Positions 1 to 5,197 of a stretch of 5,398 bases of DNA are shown one piece after another. Made by a program: the position numbers and the translations under genes. Origin of the DNA: JBBQHM01 sp038323965 (GTDB lineage: Bacteria > Verrucomicrobiota > Verrucomicrobiia > Chthoniobacterales > UBA10450); NCBI GenBank assembly GCA_038323965.1, contig JBBQHM010000138.1:1-5398 (forward strand). The letters are read 5' to 3'. Below the pieces are notes generated by a model. It made no database searches. It saw only the letters and a list, made by a program, of their open reading frames with translations, and was not told where the DNA came from. The first letter of the stretch is position 1; the number at the start of each line of letters is the position of its first letter.

Positions 1-1046
1 TGGAGCGCACCGTCACGATTTCAGTTCTGTTGCTGCACCTTGTCGTGCTCGCCATCGGCGCTTATCTGGCCACCATCGGCAAAATCTCGATCGGCACATT
101 CGTCACCTTCGAGAGCGCGTTCTGGGAAATTTCCTACAATATCGCGCATCTCATGCACTTCATCCCGGTTGCGATTCAGGCCTCGGCCGCCGTGCGGCAT
201 ATGGAAGAATTGCTCGACGAGCCGACACGCGGCGCGGATCGCCCCGGCGCGCCCGACATGCCGCGCATCACCAACAACATCACTTTCGATCGTGTCAGCT
301 TCAAATATGAGGGTAGCGACGCGCAGGTACTGGACAGCCTGACGTTAAAGCTCGAGGTCGGTAAACGCATCGCCATCGTTGGCCCGAGCGGGTCAGGCAA
401 GAGCACGCTGCTGAATCTGATTCTGCGCCTCTATACGCCGACCGATGGCAAGGTGACGATCGATGGTGTCGATATCCGACGCGTCACGCGCGATTCTCTT
501 CGCAAGAGCATGGCCGTGGTGTTTCAGGAGAACATGCTGTTCAATTTGTCGCTGCGCGAAAATATCCGTCTCGGCTTGGAAGGTGCCAGCGACAAGGACG
601 TGGAGGAGGCCGCGAAGAAGGCTGAGATCCATCGCTTTATCATGACACTGCCGGACAAATACGACACCATCGTTGGCGAGCGCGGCGATTCACTCTCGGG
701 CGGCCAGCGACAGCGTATCGCGATTGCGCGCGCGATCATCCGCAATCCGTCGGTCCTTCTGTTGGACGAGGCAACGTCAGCGCTCGATCAGACAACCGAA
801 GCCGCGCTCAACGCAACGCTGTTGAAGGTCGCCAAGGGCCGTACCCTGATCTCGTCGACCCACCGGCTTACATCCGTCGTCGAGATGGACGAGATCATTG
901 TTATCAGCGGCGGGAAGGCGATCGAGCGCGGTACGCATGCCGAACTGCTCGCGAAAAAAGGCATGTATGCGCAATTGTGGAGCGATCAACTTCATAAGAA
1001 GCATGAGCCGGTGGATACTGACGACGAAGAGGACGATGACGAGTAG
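1..1046 (+). CDS. ABC exporter, fused permease/ATPase, 5'-truncated by window edge
   Basis: This is the C-terminal part of a type I ABC exporter half-transporter (inner membrane, ATP-driven efflux; substrate unknown). The reading frame is open to the left edge (first whole codon at base 3), so the true start is outside the window. About 347 codons are visible; such proteins are usually about 570-620 residues, so most of the membrane domain is missing. Hydrophobic segments at about 18-80 and 130-185 look like the last membrane helices. The ATPase domain follows with all key motifs: Walker A GPSGSGKST (381-407), Q-loop Gln (525-527), signature LSGGQ (693-707), Walker B VLLLDE with catalytic Glu (753-770), D-loop SALD, and switch His (861-863). 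It therefore looks catalytically intact. The C-terminus is an unusual acidic tail (DTDDEEDDDE). The stop lies 5 bases from the convergent oxidoreductase stop. Family assignment is secure; lipid, glucan or peptide substrate cannot be told. Confidence 0.96.
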   Translation, partial: ERTVTISVLLLHLVVLAIGAYLATIGKISIGTFVTFESAFWEISYNIAHLMHFIPVAIQASAAVRHMEELLDEPTRGADRPGAPDMPRITNNITFDRVSFKYEGSDAQVLDSLTLKLEVGKRIAIVGPSGSGKSTLLNLILRLYTPTDGKVTIDGVDIRRVTRDSLRKSMAVVFQENMLFNLSLRENIRLGLEGASDKDVEEAAKKAEIHRFIMTLPDKYDTIVGERGDSLSGGQRQRIAIARAIIRNPSVLLLDEATSALDQTTEAALNATLLKVAKGRTLISSTHRLTSVVEMDEIIVISGGKAIERGTHAELLAKKGMYAQLWSDQLHKKHEPVDTDDEEDDDE

Positions 1047-1051
1047 CGCGC

Positions 1052-2218
1052 TTAGGAATTGACGATCCGGCGTGCAGCCAGCGTGTCGCGGACATTTCGG
1101 CTCGCGCCGAGACCGAAACGGACAGCGAAGCGGATCCAGCGCCGGACATACCAAATCAATCCAGCGTCAATTGAGATCGCGCGCAGGCTATAGGCCTGAC
1201 TTTGCGAGAACTCGTCGCAGGCGCGCTTCTCCGGATCTTCGTAGAACTGCGAAATTTTCGTAGCGCCCATGCCGTCCGTTGCAAGCCATTGCGGAATGTA
1301 GAGGTTACAAAGCCGTTCGACGTCGGTGCAGACTTTGTATGTTCCTGTCCCGGCAGCGGGACACGACGTCGCGAAAGCATCTCCGACAAGCACGATGCCA
1401 GCTTGCCGATGGCCCTGCGTGGTGTAGAGGTCGGCCGGGCGAATCTTGACCGGACCTTCGACGGTGAAGTGGCCTGACAACGAGCGCAGGTTCGGCAGCA
1501 CTTCGCCGATGGCCGCTTCCGGAGCGTGACGCATTCGGCTGAGCCATGGATCGTCCATGGTGCGATAGACCATAAGGTTCGCGCGCATCTTGTCGGCAAT
1601 CGGAAAGAGCGTCAGATAGGAGACAAGCGAGGCCGGGTTCTCGGTGAAGTAAGTGAGCGCCGGAAATTCGAACCGGTCGCGTCCAATCGGGACGACATTG
1701 AATCCGATGGTGATCGAATGGCAGGGACTCATCATCTCGCGCACGATCCCGAGACTGTCGCGCAGCCCGACGTTCAGTCCGTTTGCAAGAACAACAAGCC
1801 GTGCCGAAATGTCTTCACCGGTTGAGAGAGTGACGGTCTGGCGTTCGGTGCCAGTGGCAACCGACTTGACTTTACCTTCGGTGAAATCCACGGCCGCGGG
1901 AATTTCACGGCGTATCGTATTGACGAGATCGTCGTAGAGAATTCCGTGCTGGTCGCTCGGCTTGTTGTCGAGCATTCGGCCAAGTCGCGCCGTCCAGGCA
2001 TGACCGTCGAGCGTCGATGCCCGCTTCACCGCATCGTAAAGACCCATCCTGCGCAAGAGGCCGATCTGAACTCCGCCGATTTTCTCGCAGCGGAAATCGT
2101 GAGGATATACACAATGGGGATCGATCAGGACGGTTGAGATTCCAGCTCGTCCCAGCATTGCCGCTGCGCAAGAACCGGCCAGACCGCCGCCGACGATCGC
2201 AATATCAGTCTGACGCAT
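1052..2218 (-). CDS. FAD-dependent oxidoreductase (PHBH/geranylgeranyl reductase-like fold)
   Basis: A 388-residue flavoprotein, probably cytosolic; substrate not identifiable. The N-terminus is a Rossmann FAD-binding motif, GGGLAG (residues 10-15), with Asp33 closing strand beta-2. The second FAD motif, GDAFATSCPAAGTGTYK (279-295), contacts the pyrophosphate and ribityl chain and fits the glutathione-reductase-2 group that includes PHBH-type hydroxylases, geranylgeranyl reductases and flavin halogenases. Two positions are atypical: the usual 'DG' motif reads ANG (145-147), and the His of the common GDAAH motif is replaced (GDAFA). The catalytic type (hydroxylase, reductase, other) is therefore open. 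No membrane segment is clear, though the C-terminal 40 residues are basic and aromatic. The ATG at 2218 is preferred over a GTG at 2248 because AAGGACGGAG sits just before the ATG, inside the longer version. It is convergent with the ABC exporter and divergent from the GNAT gene, so probably transcribed alone. Confidence 0.9.
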   Translation of the reverse strand: MRQTDIAIVGGGLAGSCAAAMLGRAGISTVLIDPHCVYPHDFRCEKIGGVQIGLLRRMGLYDAVKRASTLDGHAWTARLGRMLDNKPSDQHGILYDDLVNTIRREIPAAVDFTEGKVKSVATGTERQTVTLSTGEDISARLVVLANGLNVGLRDSLGIVREMMSPCHSITIGFNVVPIGRDRFEFPALTYFTENPASLVSYLTLFPIADKMRANLMVYRTMDDPWLSRMRHAPEAAIGEVLPNLRSLSGHFTVEGPVKIRPADLYTTQGHRQAGIVLVGDAFATSCPAAGTGTYKVCTDVERLCNLYIPQWLATDGMGATKISQFYEDPEKRACDEFSQSQAYSLRAISIDAGLIWYVRRWIRFAVRFGLGASRNVRDTLAARRIVNS

Positions 2219-2468
2219 GCACTCCGTCCTTTCGGAACCGATTAGCACGGGTGCAACAAAACGACTAAAGCTTGAATGAACTAGGGTGAATAGTTCTCAA
2301 ACGGGAACGCCGAAAAAACATGGTTACTCGGCAATTAACATTTACGTTTCTGTAAAACGCGTTCGACGATTGCGTGCGTTTTGTAAGTGTCTGGAACCGC
2401 TTTAACGGATCGGCAATACGGCAAGCCCAAAGATGTAGCTCGATACCCATGCAACGGGTCTTGTTCTT
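2219..2468. promoter_or_regulatory. Divergent intergenic region with inverted repeats
   Basis: This 250-base AT-richer spacer separates the minus-strand oxidoreductase from the plus-strand GNAT gene, so it should carry promoters for both. A 7-bp perfect inverted repeat is visible: AAAACGC (2354-2360) and GCGTTTT (2376-2382), half-site centres 22 bases apart. It overlaps a shorter dyad TTTAC/GTAAA (2341-2345 and 2352-2356). These are possible operator sites, but no regulator is encoded nearby. For the minus strand the best sigma-70-like candidate is TTGAGA (2300-2295) with a poor -10 (ATTCAA) 17 bases on; I do not consider it convincing. No credible gene lies here. Confidence 0.4.
2222..2231 (-). 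promoter_or_regulatory. Ribosome binding site deciding the oxidoreductase start
   Basis: On the minus strand AAGGACGGAG lies 3 nt before the ATG at 2218-2216; its AAGGA core is 8 nt from the ATG. The alternative GTG start at 2248 would place this motif inside the coding region and would add ten residues (MLIGSERTEC) before the Rossmann beta strand, which normally begins right at the N-terminus. Both facts favour the ATG. Confidence 0.7.
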
Positions 2469-3596
2469 ATGATTTCGATCACCGTCACATCGCCCGATCT
2501 CGGTATTGCGCCGCAGTGGAACGATCTGATCGCGCGCGCACCAGTTAATGCGTTCATGAATCCCGTCGCTTTAAAGGCGGCGAGTGACATGATGTTCTCG
2601 CTGGTTCATGTGCTTCTGGCGTGGGACCACGATGTTGAGCCCGCGCGGCTCGTCGGACTGTGGGCGCTGCAGGAGCGAAGCGTCATGCTGTTCTGGCCGG
2701 CGCTTCTGGAAGCGCGGCCTTTTAATTACGCGTTCCTGTCGACGCCCGTGATCGATCCGGAATTTACTGCGGAAGTCATCCCGGCGTTTTTCGCAGCTAT
2801 CAAGAAAAACCCGGCACTGCCGAAAGTTGTTAGTCTCAAGGAGATGGATGCCGGCTCGCTGGCATTCGCGGAAATTCGCAACACCATCGCCAAGGACCGT
2901 CACGCCAATCTCACGCTGACGCAAAGCGAGCGGCCTGTGGTATCGCGGGAAAGCGGATTGAAGACATCCGGTTCAACTCGCAAGAAGCTGCGGCAGGACT
3001 GGAACAGGCTCTCCGCGCTCGGCACTCTCGAAGTCGTCAATGCGCGCGATACGAAGGATGCGCGCGCGGCGTTCGAGCTGTTCCTCACGCTCGAACTGAA
3101 AAGCTGGAAGGGCGCGGAGGGGACGGCGATCCTGTGCGATGACGACGATGCTGCATTTACGCGCCGCCTGATCGGCGATCTCGCCGCGAGCGGCAACGCG
3201 TCCGTTGCACTGCTCCAGCTCGATGGCAAAGCGATTGCCGCGCAGGTCGTCATGTACTGCGGAACGACGGCCTATACGTGGAAGACGGCATTCGATTCCG
3301 CTTTTGCAAAATTTTCGCCGGGCGTCCTGCTGATCGACAAGCTCACCACGCAGTTGTTTGCGGCCCGCGAAATTCAAGCCATCGATTCGTGCGCGGCCGA
3401 GAACAATTTCATGGCCCAGCTCTGGACCGACCGTAAAACCATGACCGATATGGTGGTCGATGTCGGCCCCGACCGCTCACTCGTGTTCGCGATGGAGGCG
3501 GCGCGACAGCTTGGCTATGAGAAACTCCGGACTCTGCGCAACCGGCTGCGTGGTTTCTCGATTCCCGCCAAACGCCGGCTGTCGCCTTCGCAGTAA
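2469..3596 (+). CDS. GNAT-fold acyltransferase, CelD/BcsL (Acetyltransf_6) type
   Basis: A 375-residue cytosolic protein with no signal peptide or membrane segment. The C-terminal half carries features of the BioF2-like/CelD acetyltransferase group: a basic helix KKLRQDWNRL (residues 172-181) followed by 'GTLEVV', then FLTLELKSWKG (205-215) matching the conserved acidic/aromatic 'E..SWKG' segment. A strand-rich part follows (ALLQLDGKAIAAQVVMY, 247-263), then WKTAFDSAFAKFSPGVLL (271-288), typical of the putative acyl-CoA/aminoacyl binding region of these double-GNAT proteins. The N-terminal half (1-165) is likely the second, degenerate GNAT unit. Relatives occur in exopolysaccharide and cellulose gene clusters, but no glycosyltransferase is seen here, so the role is unknown. 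The ATG start has only a weak GGGT sequence 10 nt upstream. The C-terminus is basic. Family is fairly sure; reaction and substrate are not. Confidence 0.85.
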   Translation: MISITVTSPDLGIAPQWNDLIARAPVNAFMNPVALKAASDMMFSLVHVLLAWDHDVEPARLVGLWALQERSVMLFWPALLEARPFNYAFLSTPVIDPEFTAEVIPAFFAAIKKNPALPKVVSLKEMDAGSLAFAEIRNTIAKDRHANLTLTQSERPVVSRESGLKTSGSTRKKLRQDWNRLSALGTLEVVNARDTKDARAAFELFLTLELKSWKGAEGTAILCDDDDAAFTRRLIGDLAASGNASVALLQLDGKAIAAQVVMYCGTTAYTWKTAFDSAFAKFSPGVLLIDKLTTQLFAAREIQAIDSCAAENNFMAQLWTDRKTMTDMVVDVGPDRSLVFAMEAARQLGYEKLRTLRNRLRGFSIPAKRRLSPSQ

Positions 3597-3615
3597 TCAA
3601 GGCCATATTTACATA

Positions 3616-3640
3616 AGCAATTGTATTTATTGCTATTTTA
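3616..3640 (+). terminator. Weak terminator-like hairpin after the GNAT gene
   Basis: AGCAAT (3616-3621) pairs with ATTGCT (3629-3634) around a 7-nt loop and is followed by ATTTTA. It lies 20 bases after the GNAT stop, the right place for termination. The stem is AT-rich and only 6 bp, so it would be a poor intrinsic terminator. Confidence 0.3.
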
Positions 3641-3799
3641 TAGCTTTCTGGACTGCATTTTGCTCGCTCGCGCTCCTCATCGGAATTGGATTTCACACGC
3701 GCAGTGTGACTTTATGGTTCAAAAAAGCCACCGCAGCGGTCCCAAATTGCGCTGCCTAGCTGCTCAAATCTGCCAAAAAAAGTAACCGGTGTCCGTTGT

Positions 3800-3838
3800 G
3801 CCCGGAACGCCAGAAGTGGCTCTCTCGCTTGGGCTTTT
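3800..3838 (+). terminator. Possible intrinsic terminator just upstream of the rpsL promoter
   Basis: GCCC (3800-3803) can pair with GGGC (3831-3834), enclosing a nested GCCA-GAAG-TGGC hairpin (3809-3820), and TTTT follows at 3835-3838. It would isolate the str operon from upstream transcription, since the promoter begins 17 bases further on. Both stems are only 4 bp and the loop asymmetry is large, so this is tentative. Confidence 0.25.
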
Positions 3839-3854
3839 CGCATGCCGTTTAGCC

Positions 3855-3883
3855 TTGACTTGGCATGGGTCGGCTACTACAAC
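3855..3883 (+). promoter_or_regulatory. Sigma-70-type promoter for the str operon
   Basis: TTGACT (3855-3860) and TACAAC (3878-3883) are separated by exactly 17 bases. The -35 matches the TTGACA consensus at five of six positions, and the -10 keeps the TA start and the A at position 5. The following discriminator is CCGGCC (3884-3889). GC-rich discriminators are typical of growth-rate and ppGpp-controlled ribosomal promoters, which would suit rpsL-rpsG-fusA. The predicted transcription start is about 3890, giving a leader of about 420 nt before rpsL. No better candidate is visible nearer to rpsL. Confidence 0.6.
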
Positions 3884-3903
3884 CCGGCCACTTCACGACA
3901 GGC

Positions 3904-3938
3904 GGTGAGCTTCCTCACGTCGGAACGGATCACCTTTT
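3904..3938 (+). promoter_or_regulatory. Attenuator-like mutually exclusive hairpins
   Basis: Two structures share the same bases. In one, GTGAG (3905-3909) pairs with CTCAC (3914-3918) around a CTTC loop. In the other, GGTGA (3904-3908) pairs with TCACC (3930-3934), with an inner TTCC/GGAA stem (3911-3914 with 3922-3925), and is followed by TTTT (3935-3938). The second resembles a weak intrinsic terminator and the first would prevent it. The T-run is short, so strong termination is not expected. Confidence 0.3.
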
Positions 3939-3940
3939 CG

Positions 3941-3960
3941 CTTTCTGGTTCGCCAGCGAG
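3941..3960 (+). other. UUCG-tetraloop stem-loop in rpsL leader
   Basis: CTGG (3945-3948) pairs with CCAG (3953-3956) around a UUCG loop. The stem continues after one mismatch with three more pairs (3941-3943 with 3958-3960, one of them U-G). The closing pair is G-C rather than the most stable C-G. An alternative CGCT/AGCG pairing (3939-3942 with 3955-3958) competes with it. Confidence 0.35.
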
Positions 3961-4088
3961 AGGAAACGGCACCAACCTCGACGAATGTCGCTCAAACGCT
4001 GTCGGCACTAAGCCAGGCAATGCCAGGACGATTTTGGTCTCTCGGGCGAAGCTCTTGAGATTGGTTTCGGACGCATGACCTCGGTGCA

Positions 4089-4109
4089 CTTCAAGCGAAA
4101 GCTTTGAAG
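4089..4109 (+). other. GAAA-tetraloop stem-loop in rpsL leader
   Basis: Eight base pairs form between CUUCAAGC (4089-4096) and GCUU plus GAAG (4101-4104 and 4106-4109), with a single bulged U at 4105, closed by a GAAA tetraloop (4097-4100). GNRA loops are stable and can dock into receptors. The complement (UUUC) is not a GNRA loop, which favours a plus-strand RNA. Confidence 0.45.
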
Positions 4110-4136
4110 CGATCCGCGGTCCTCTGTGGCGGTCAA

Positions 4137-4168
4137 GCGCTTTCCATTCAGCGATGAATGGTTGGCGC
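4137..4168 (+). other. GCGA-tetraloop extended hairpin in rpsL leader
   Basis: A perfect 7-bp stem, CCATTCA (4144-4150) with TGAATGG (4155-4161), is closed by the GNRA loop GCGA. Below it lie a small internal loop of opposed U residues (4142-4143 and 4162-4163), a U-G pair (4141-4164), and a lower 4-bp stem GCGC/GCGC (4137-4140 with 4165-4168). Twelve pairs in all make this one of the clearest hairpins in the leader. Confidence 0.5.
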
Positions 4169-4213
4169 GATTTCGCTTTGCGCGGTCGAAAACGCGCAAG
4201 CGCGAGCAGGGCG

Positions 4214-4255
4214 GTTCGGAAGGCGCAATTTTCAAGTGGGACGAATGTTCCGAAC
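4214..4255 (+). other. Eight-bp inverted repeat with 26-nt loop in rpsL leader
   Basis: GTTCGGAA (4214-4221) is perfectly complementary to TTCCGAAC (4248-4255), enclosing 26 nt (4222-4247) with no strong internal structure. It could be an RNA stem-loop presenting a large loop to a protein, or a DNA operator. It lies between two other hairpins, which favours the RNA reading. Confidence 0.4.
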
Positions 4256-4260
4256 GAATT

Positions 4261-4295
4261 TGCGAAGGCTCTGAATTTCAATCAGAGGTTTCGCG
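4261..4295 (+). other. Long hairpin ending just before the rpsL ribosome binding site
   Basis: The lower stem GCGAA/TTCGC (4262-4266 with 4290-4294) has flanking G-U pairs at 4261-4295 and 4267-4289. After a G-G mismatch (4268/4288) comes a 6-bp upper stem CTCTGA/TCAGAG (4269-4274 with 4282-4287) with a 7-nt loop ATTTCAA. The 3' foot is 5 nt before the Shine-Dalgarno sequence AAGGGTGA (4301-4308), a good place for translational control of rpsL. Confidence 0.5.
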
Positions 4296-4311
4296 CGAAC
4301 AAGGGTGAACG

Positions 4312-4683
4312 ATGCCGACGATCAACCAGCTGATCGCTAAGCCACGCGAATCGCAGAAGGCGCGCAAGAAGGTGCCGGCGCTGCAGCAGTCGCCGCAGAA
4401 GCGCGGCGTTTGTACGCGCGTCTATACGACGACCCCGAAGAAGCCGAACTCGGCGCTTCGGAAGGTCGCCAAGGTGCGCCTGACCAATGGTTTCGAAGTG
4501 ATCGGCTACATTCCGGGTGAAGGCCATAACCTTCAGGAACATTCGGTGGTCATGATCCGCGGCGGTCGCGTCAAGGATTTGCCCGGCGTTCGATACCACA
4601 TTCTCCGCGGCGTCCTCGATACGCAGGGCGTCAAGAACCGTAAGCAGCGCCGTTCGAAGTACGGCGCAAAGCGTCCGAAATAA
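4312..4683 (+). CDS. rpsL: 30S ribosomal protein S12
   Basis: Full-length S12 of 123 residues, the standard alphaproteobacterial length without the insertion found in some other phyla. It sits at the decoding centre of the 30S subunit, contacting 16S rRNA helices 18, 27 and 44, and affects tRNA selection accuracy. Conserved blocks include TTPKKPNSALRK (residues 40-51) and GGRVKDLPGVRYH (84-96). Lys43 and Lys88, where substitutions classically give streptomycin resistance, are both wild type, and Asp89, the site methylthiolated by RimO in other bacteria, is present. The start is the ATG at 4312, preceded by AAGGGTGA at 4301-4308. It is the first gene of the str operon, followed 13 nt later by rpsG, and probably driven by the promoter at 3855-3883. 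Nothing in the protein is abnormal. Confidence 0.99.
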   Translation: MPTINQLIAKPRESQKARKKVPALQQSPQKRGVCTRVYTTTPKKPNSALRKVAKVRLTNGFEVIGYIPGEGHNLQEHSVVMIRGGRVKDLPGVRYHILRGVLDTQGVKNRKQRRSKYGAKRPK

Positions 4684-4696
4684 TCGGGGATCATCG

Positions 4697-5167
4697 ATGT
4701 CTCGTCGCCATTCTGCTGAAAAGCGTGAAGTGAACCCGGATCCGAAGTTCGGGAACATCATCATCACGAAGTTCATGAACTCGGTCATGTACGACGGCAA
4801 GAAGTCTGCCGCCGAGAGCATCGTCTATGGCGCGCTCGAAATGATCGAGAGCAAGACCAAGCAGGGACCGCTGCCAGTGTTCGAGCAGGCGCTCGAAAAC
4901 GTCATGCCAACGATCGAAGTGCGTTCGCGCCGCGTCGGCGGTGCGACCTATCAGGTGCCGGTTGAAGTTCGCTCCGTGCGCCGTCAGGCGCTGGGCATTC
5001 GCTGGATCATTTCCGCTGCGCGCGAGCGCAATGAAAAGACAATGACTGAGCGGCTCTCGGCTGAGCTGCTCGATGCGTCGAATGGCCGTGGTAACGCCGT
5101 CAAGAAGCGCGAAGACGTGCATCGGATGGCGGAAGCCAACCGCGCATTCTCGCACTATCGCTGGTAA
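4697..5167 (+). CDS. rpsG: 30S ribosomal protein S7
   Basis: Full-length S7, 156 residues ending in Trp. It is a primary binder of the 16S rRNA 3' major domain that nucleates assembly of the 30S head and lies near the E site. The basic N-terminus (MSRRHSAEKR), the beta-hairpin region (about 74-92, EVRSRRVGGATYQVPVEV) and the VRRQALGIRWI helix (94-104) are all as expected. The start ATG follows GGGGA (4686-4690) with 6-nt spacing. The spacer from rpsL is only 13 nt; in E. coli the longer rpsL-rpsG spacer contains the S7 repressor site, so that feedback mechanism cannot work in the same form here. fusA begins 30 nt downstream. Confidence 0.99.
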   Translation: MSRRHSAEKREVNPDPKFGNIIITKFMNSVMYDGKKSAAESIVYGALEMIESKTKQGPLPVFEQALENVMPTIEVRSRRVGGATYQVPVEVRSVRRQALGIRWIISAARERNEKTMTERLSAELLDASNGRGNAVKKREDVHRMAEANRAFSHYRW

Positions 5168-5197
5168 CGGCGAACGAACGGATCAAAGGAACACACC

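Larger units (their letters stand above)
3597..3841. other. AT-rich intergenic stretch with small dyads, no gene
   Basis: No credible coding sequence is seen between the GNAT stop and the rpsL promoter. The first 60 bases are notably AT-rich, unlike the flanking genes. Visible dyads are TCACAC-GCGCA-GTGTGA (3693-3709, 6-bp stem), ACCGC-A-GCGGT (3730-3740), and GCAGCG/CGCTGC (3733-3738 with 3750-3755). Short A-runs occur at 3721-3726 and 3774-3781. These could be protein-binding sites or RNA hairpins. Nothing links them to a known regulator. Confidence 0.45.
3890..4311 (+). promoter_or_regulatory. Long structured 5' leader of rpsL, candidate regulatory RNA
   Basis: About 420 nt between the predicted start point and the rpsL ATG contain no credible gene but many potential stem-loops, several with preferred RNA tetraloops in the plus-strand sense. 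The elements are at 3904-3938, 3941-3960, 3979-3990 (CGAC-GAAT-GTCG), 4040-4060 (UCUCGGG/CUUGAGA with two G-U pairs), 4089-4109, 4137-4168, 4214-4255 and 4261-4295. The last four are packed into 207 nt and end 5 nt before the Shine-Dalgarno. Such leaders often mediate autoregulation by a ribosomal protein. Pairing was read by eye from a single sequence with no covariation, so the function is inference. Confidence 0.45.

Noticed and set aside
2218..2248. Longer oxidoreductase from GTG at 2248
   Set aside because: A good ribosome binding site precedes the ATG at 2218, and the Rossmann strand begins right after it.
1..3596. ABC exporter + flavoprotein + GNAT protein as a biosynthetic or defence system
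   Set aside because: The three genes lie in alternating orientations (+, -, +), no synthase, effector or nuclease is present, and none shows signs of transfer; proximity alone does not support a joint system.
3693..3709. TCACAC-GCGCA-GTGTGA as an intrinsic terminator
   Set aside because: No T-run follows on either strand; kept only as an unexplained dyad.
4012..4027. GCCAGG direct repeat with 4-base spacer
   Set aside because: Only two copies of six bases; no array, mobile element or attachment site is suggested.
3842..4078. 78-codon plus-strand open frame across the promoter
   Set aside because: It contains the -35/-10 elements, has no Shine-Dalgarno, and shows no family resemblance.
3877..4281. 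134-codon minus-strand open frame in the rpsL leader
   Set aside because: It starts with TTG, has no internal Met and no recognisable domain, is rich in Arg/Lys/Ser, and overlaps the promoter -10 and most leader hairpins. The length is possible by chance in this base composition.
4126..4308. 60-codon plus-strand open frame (GTG start) ending 3 nt before the rpsL ATG
   Set aside because: A leader peptide was considered because its TGA falls inside the rpsL Shine-Dalgarno region, but no ribosome binding site precedes the GTG, the start lies among hairpins, and the composition looks random.
4312..4683. Streptomycin-resistance substitution in S12
   Set aside because: Lys43 and Lys88 are both wild type.
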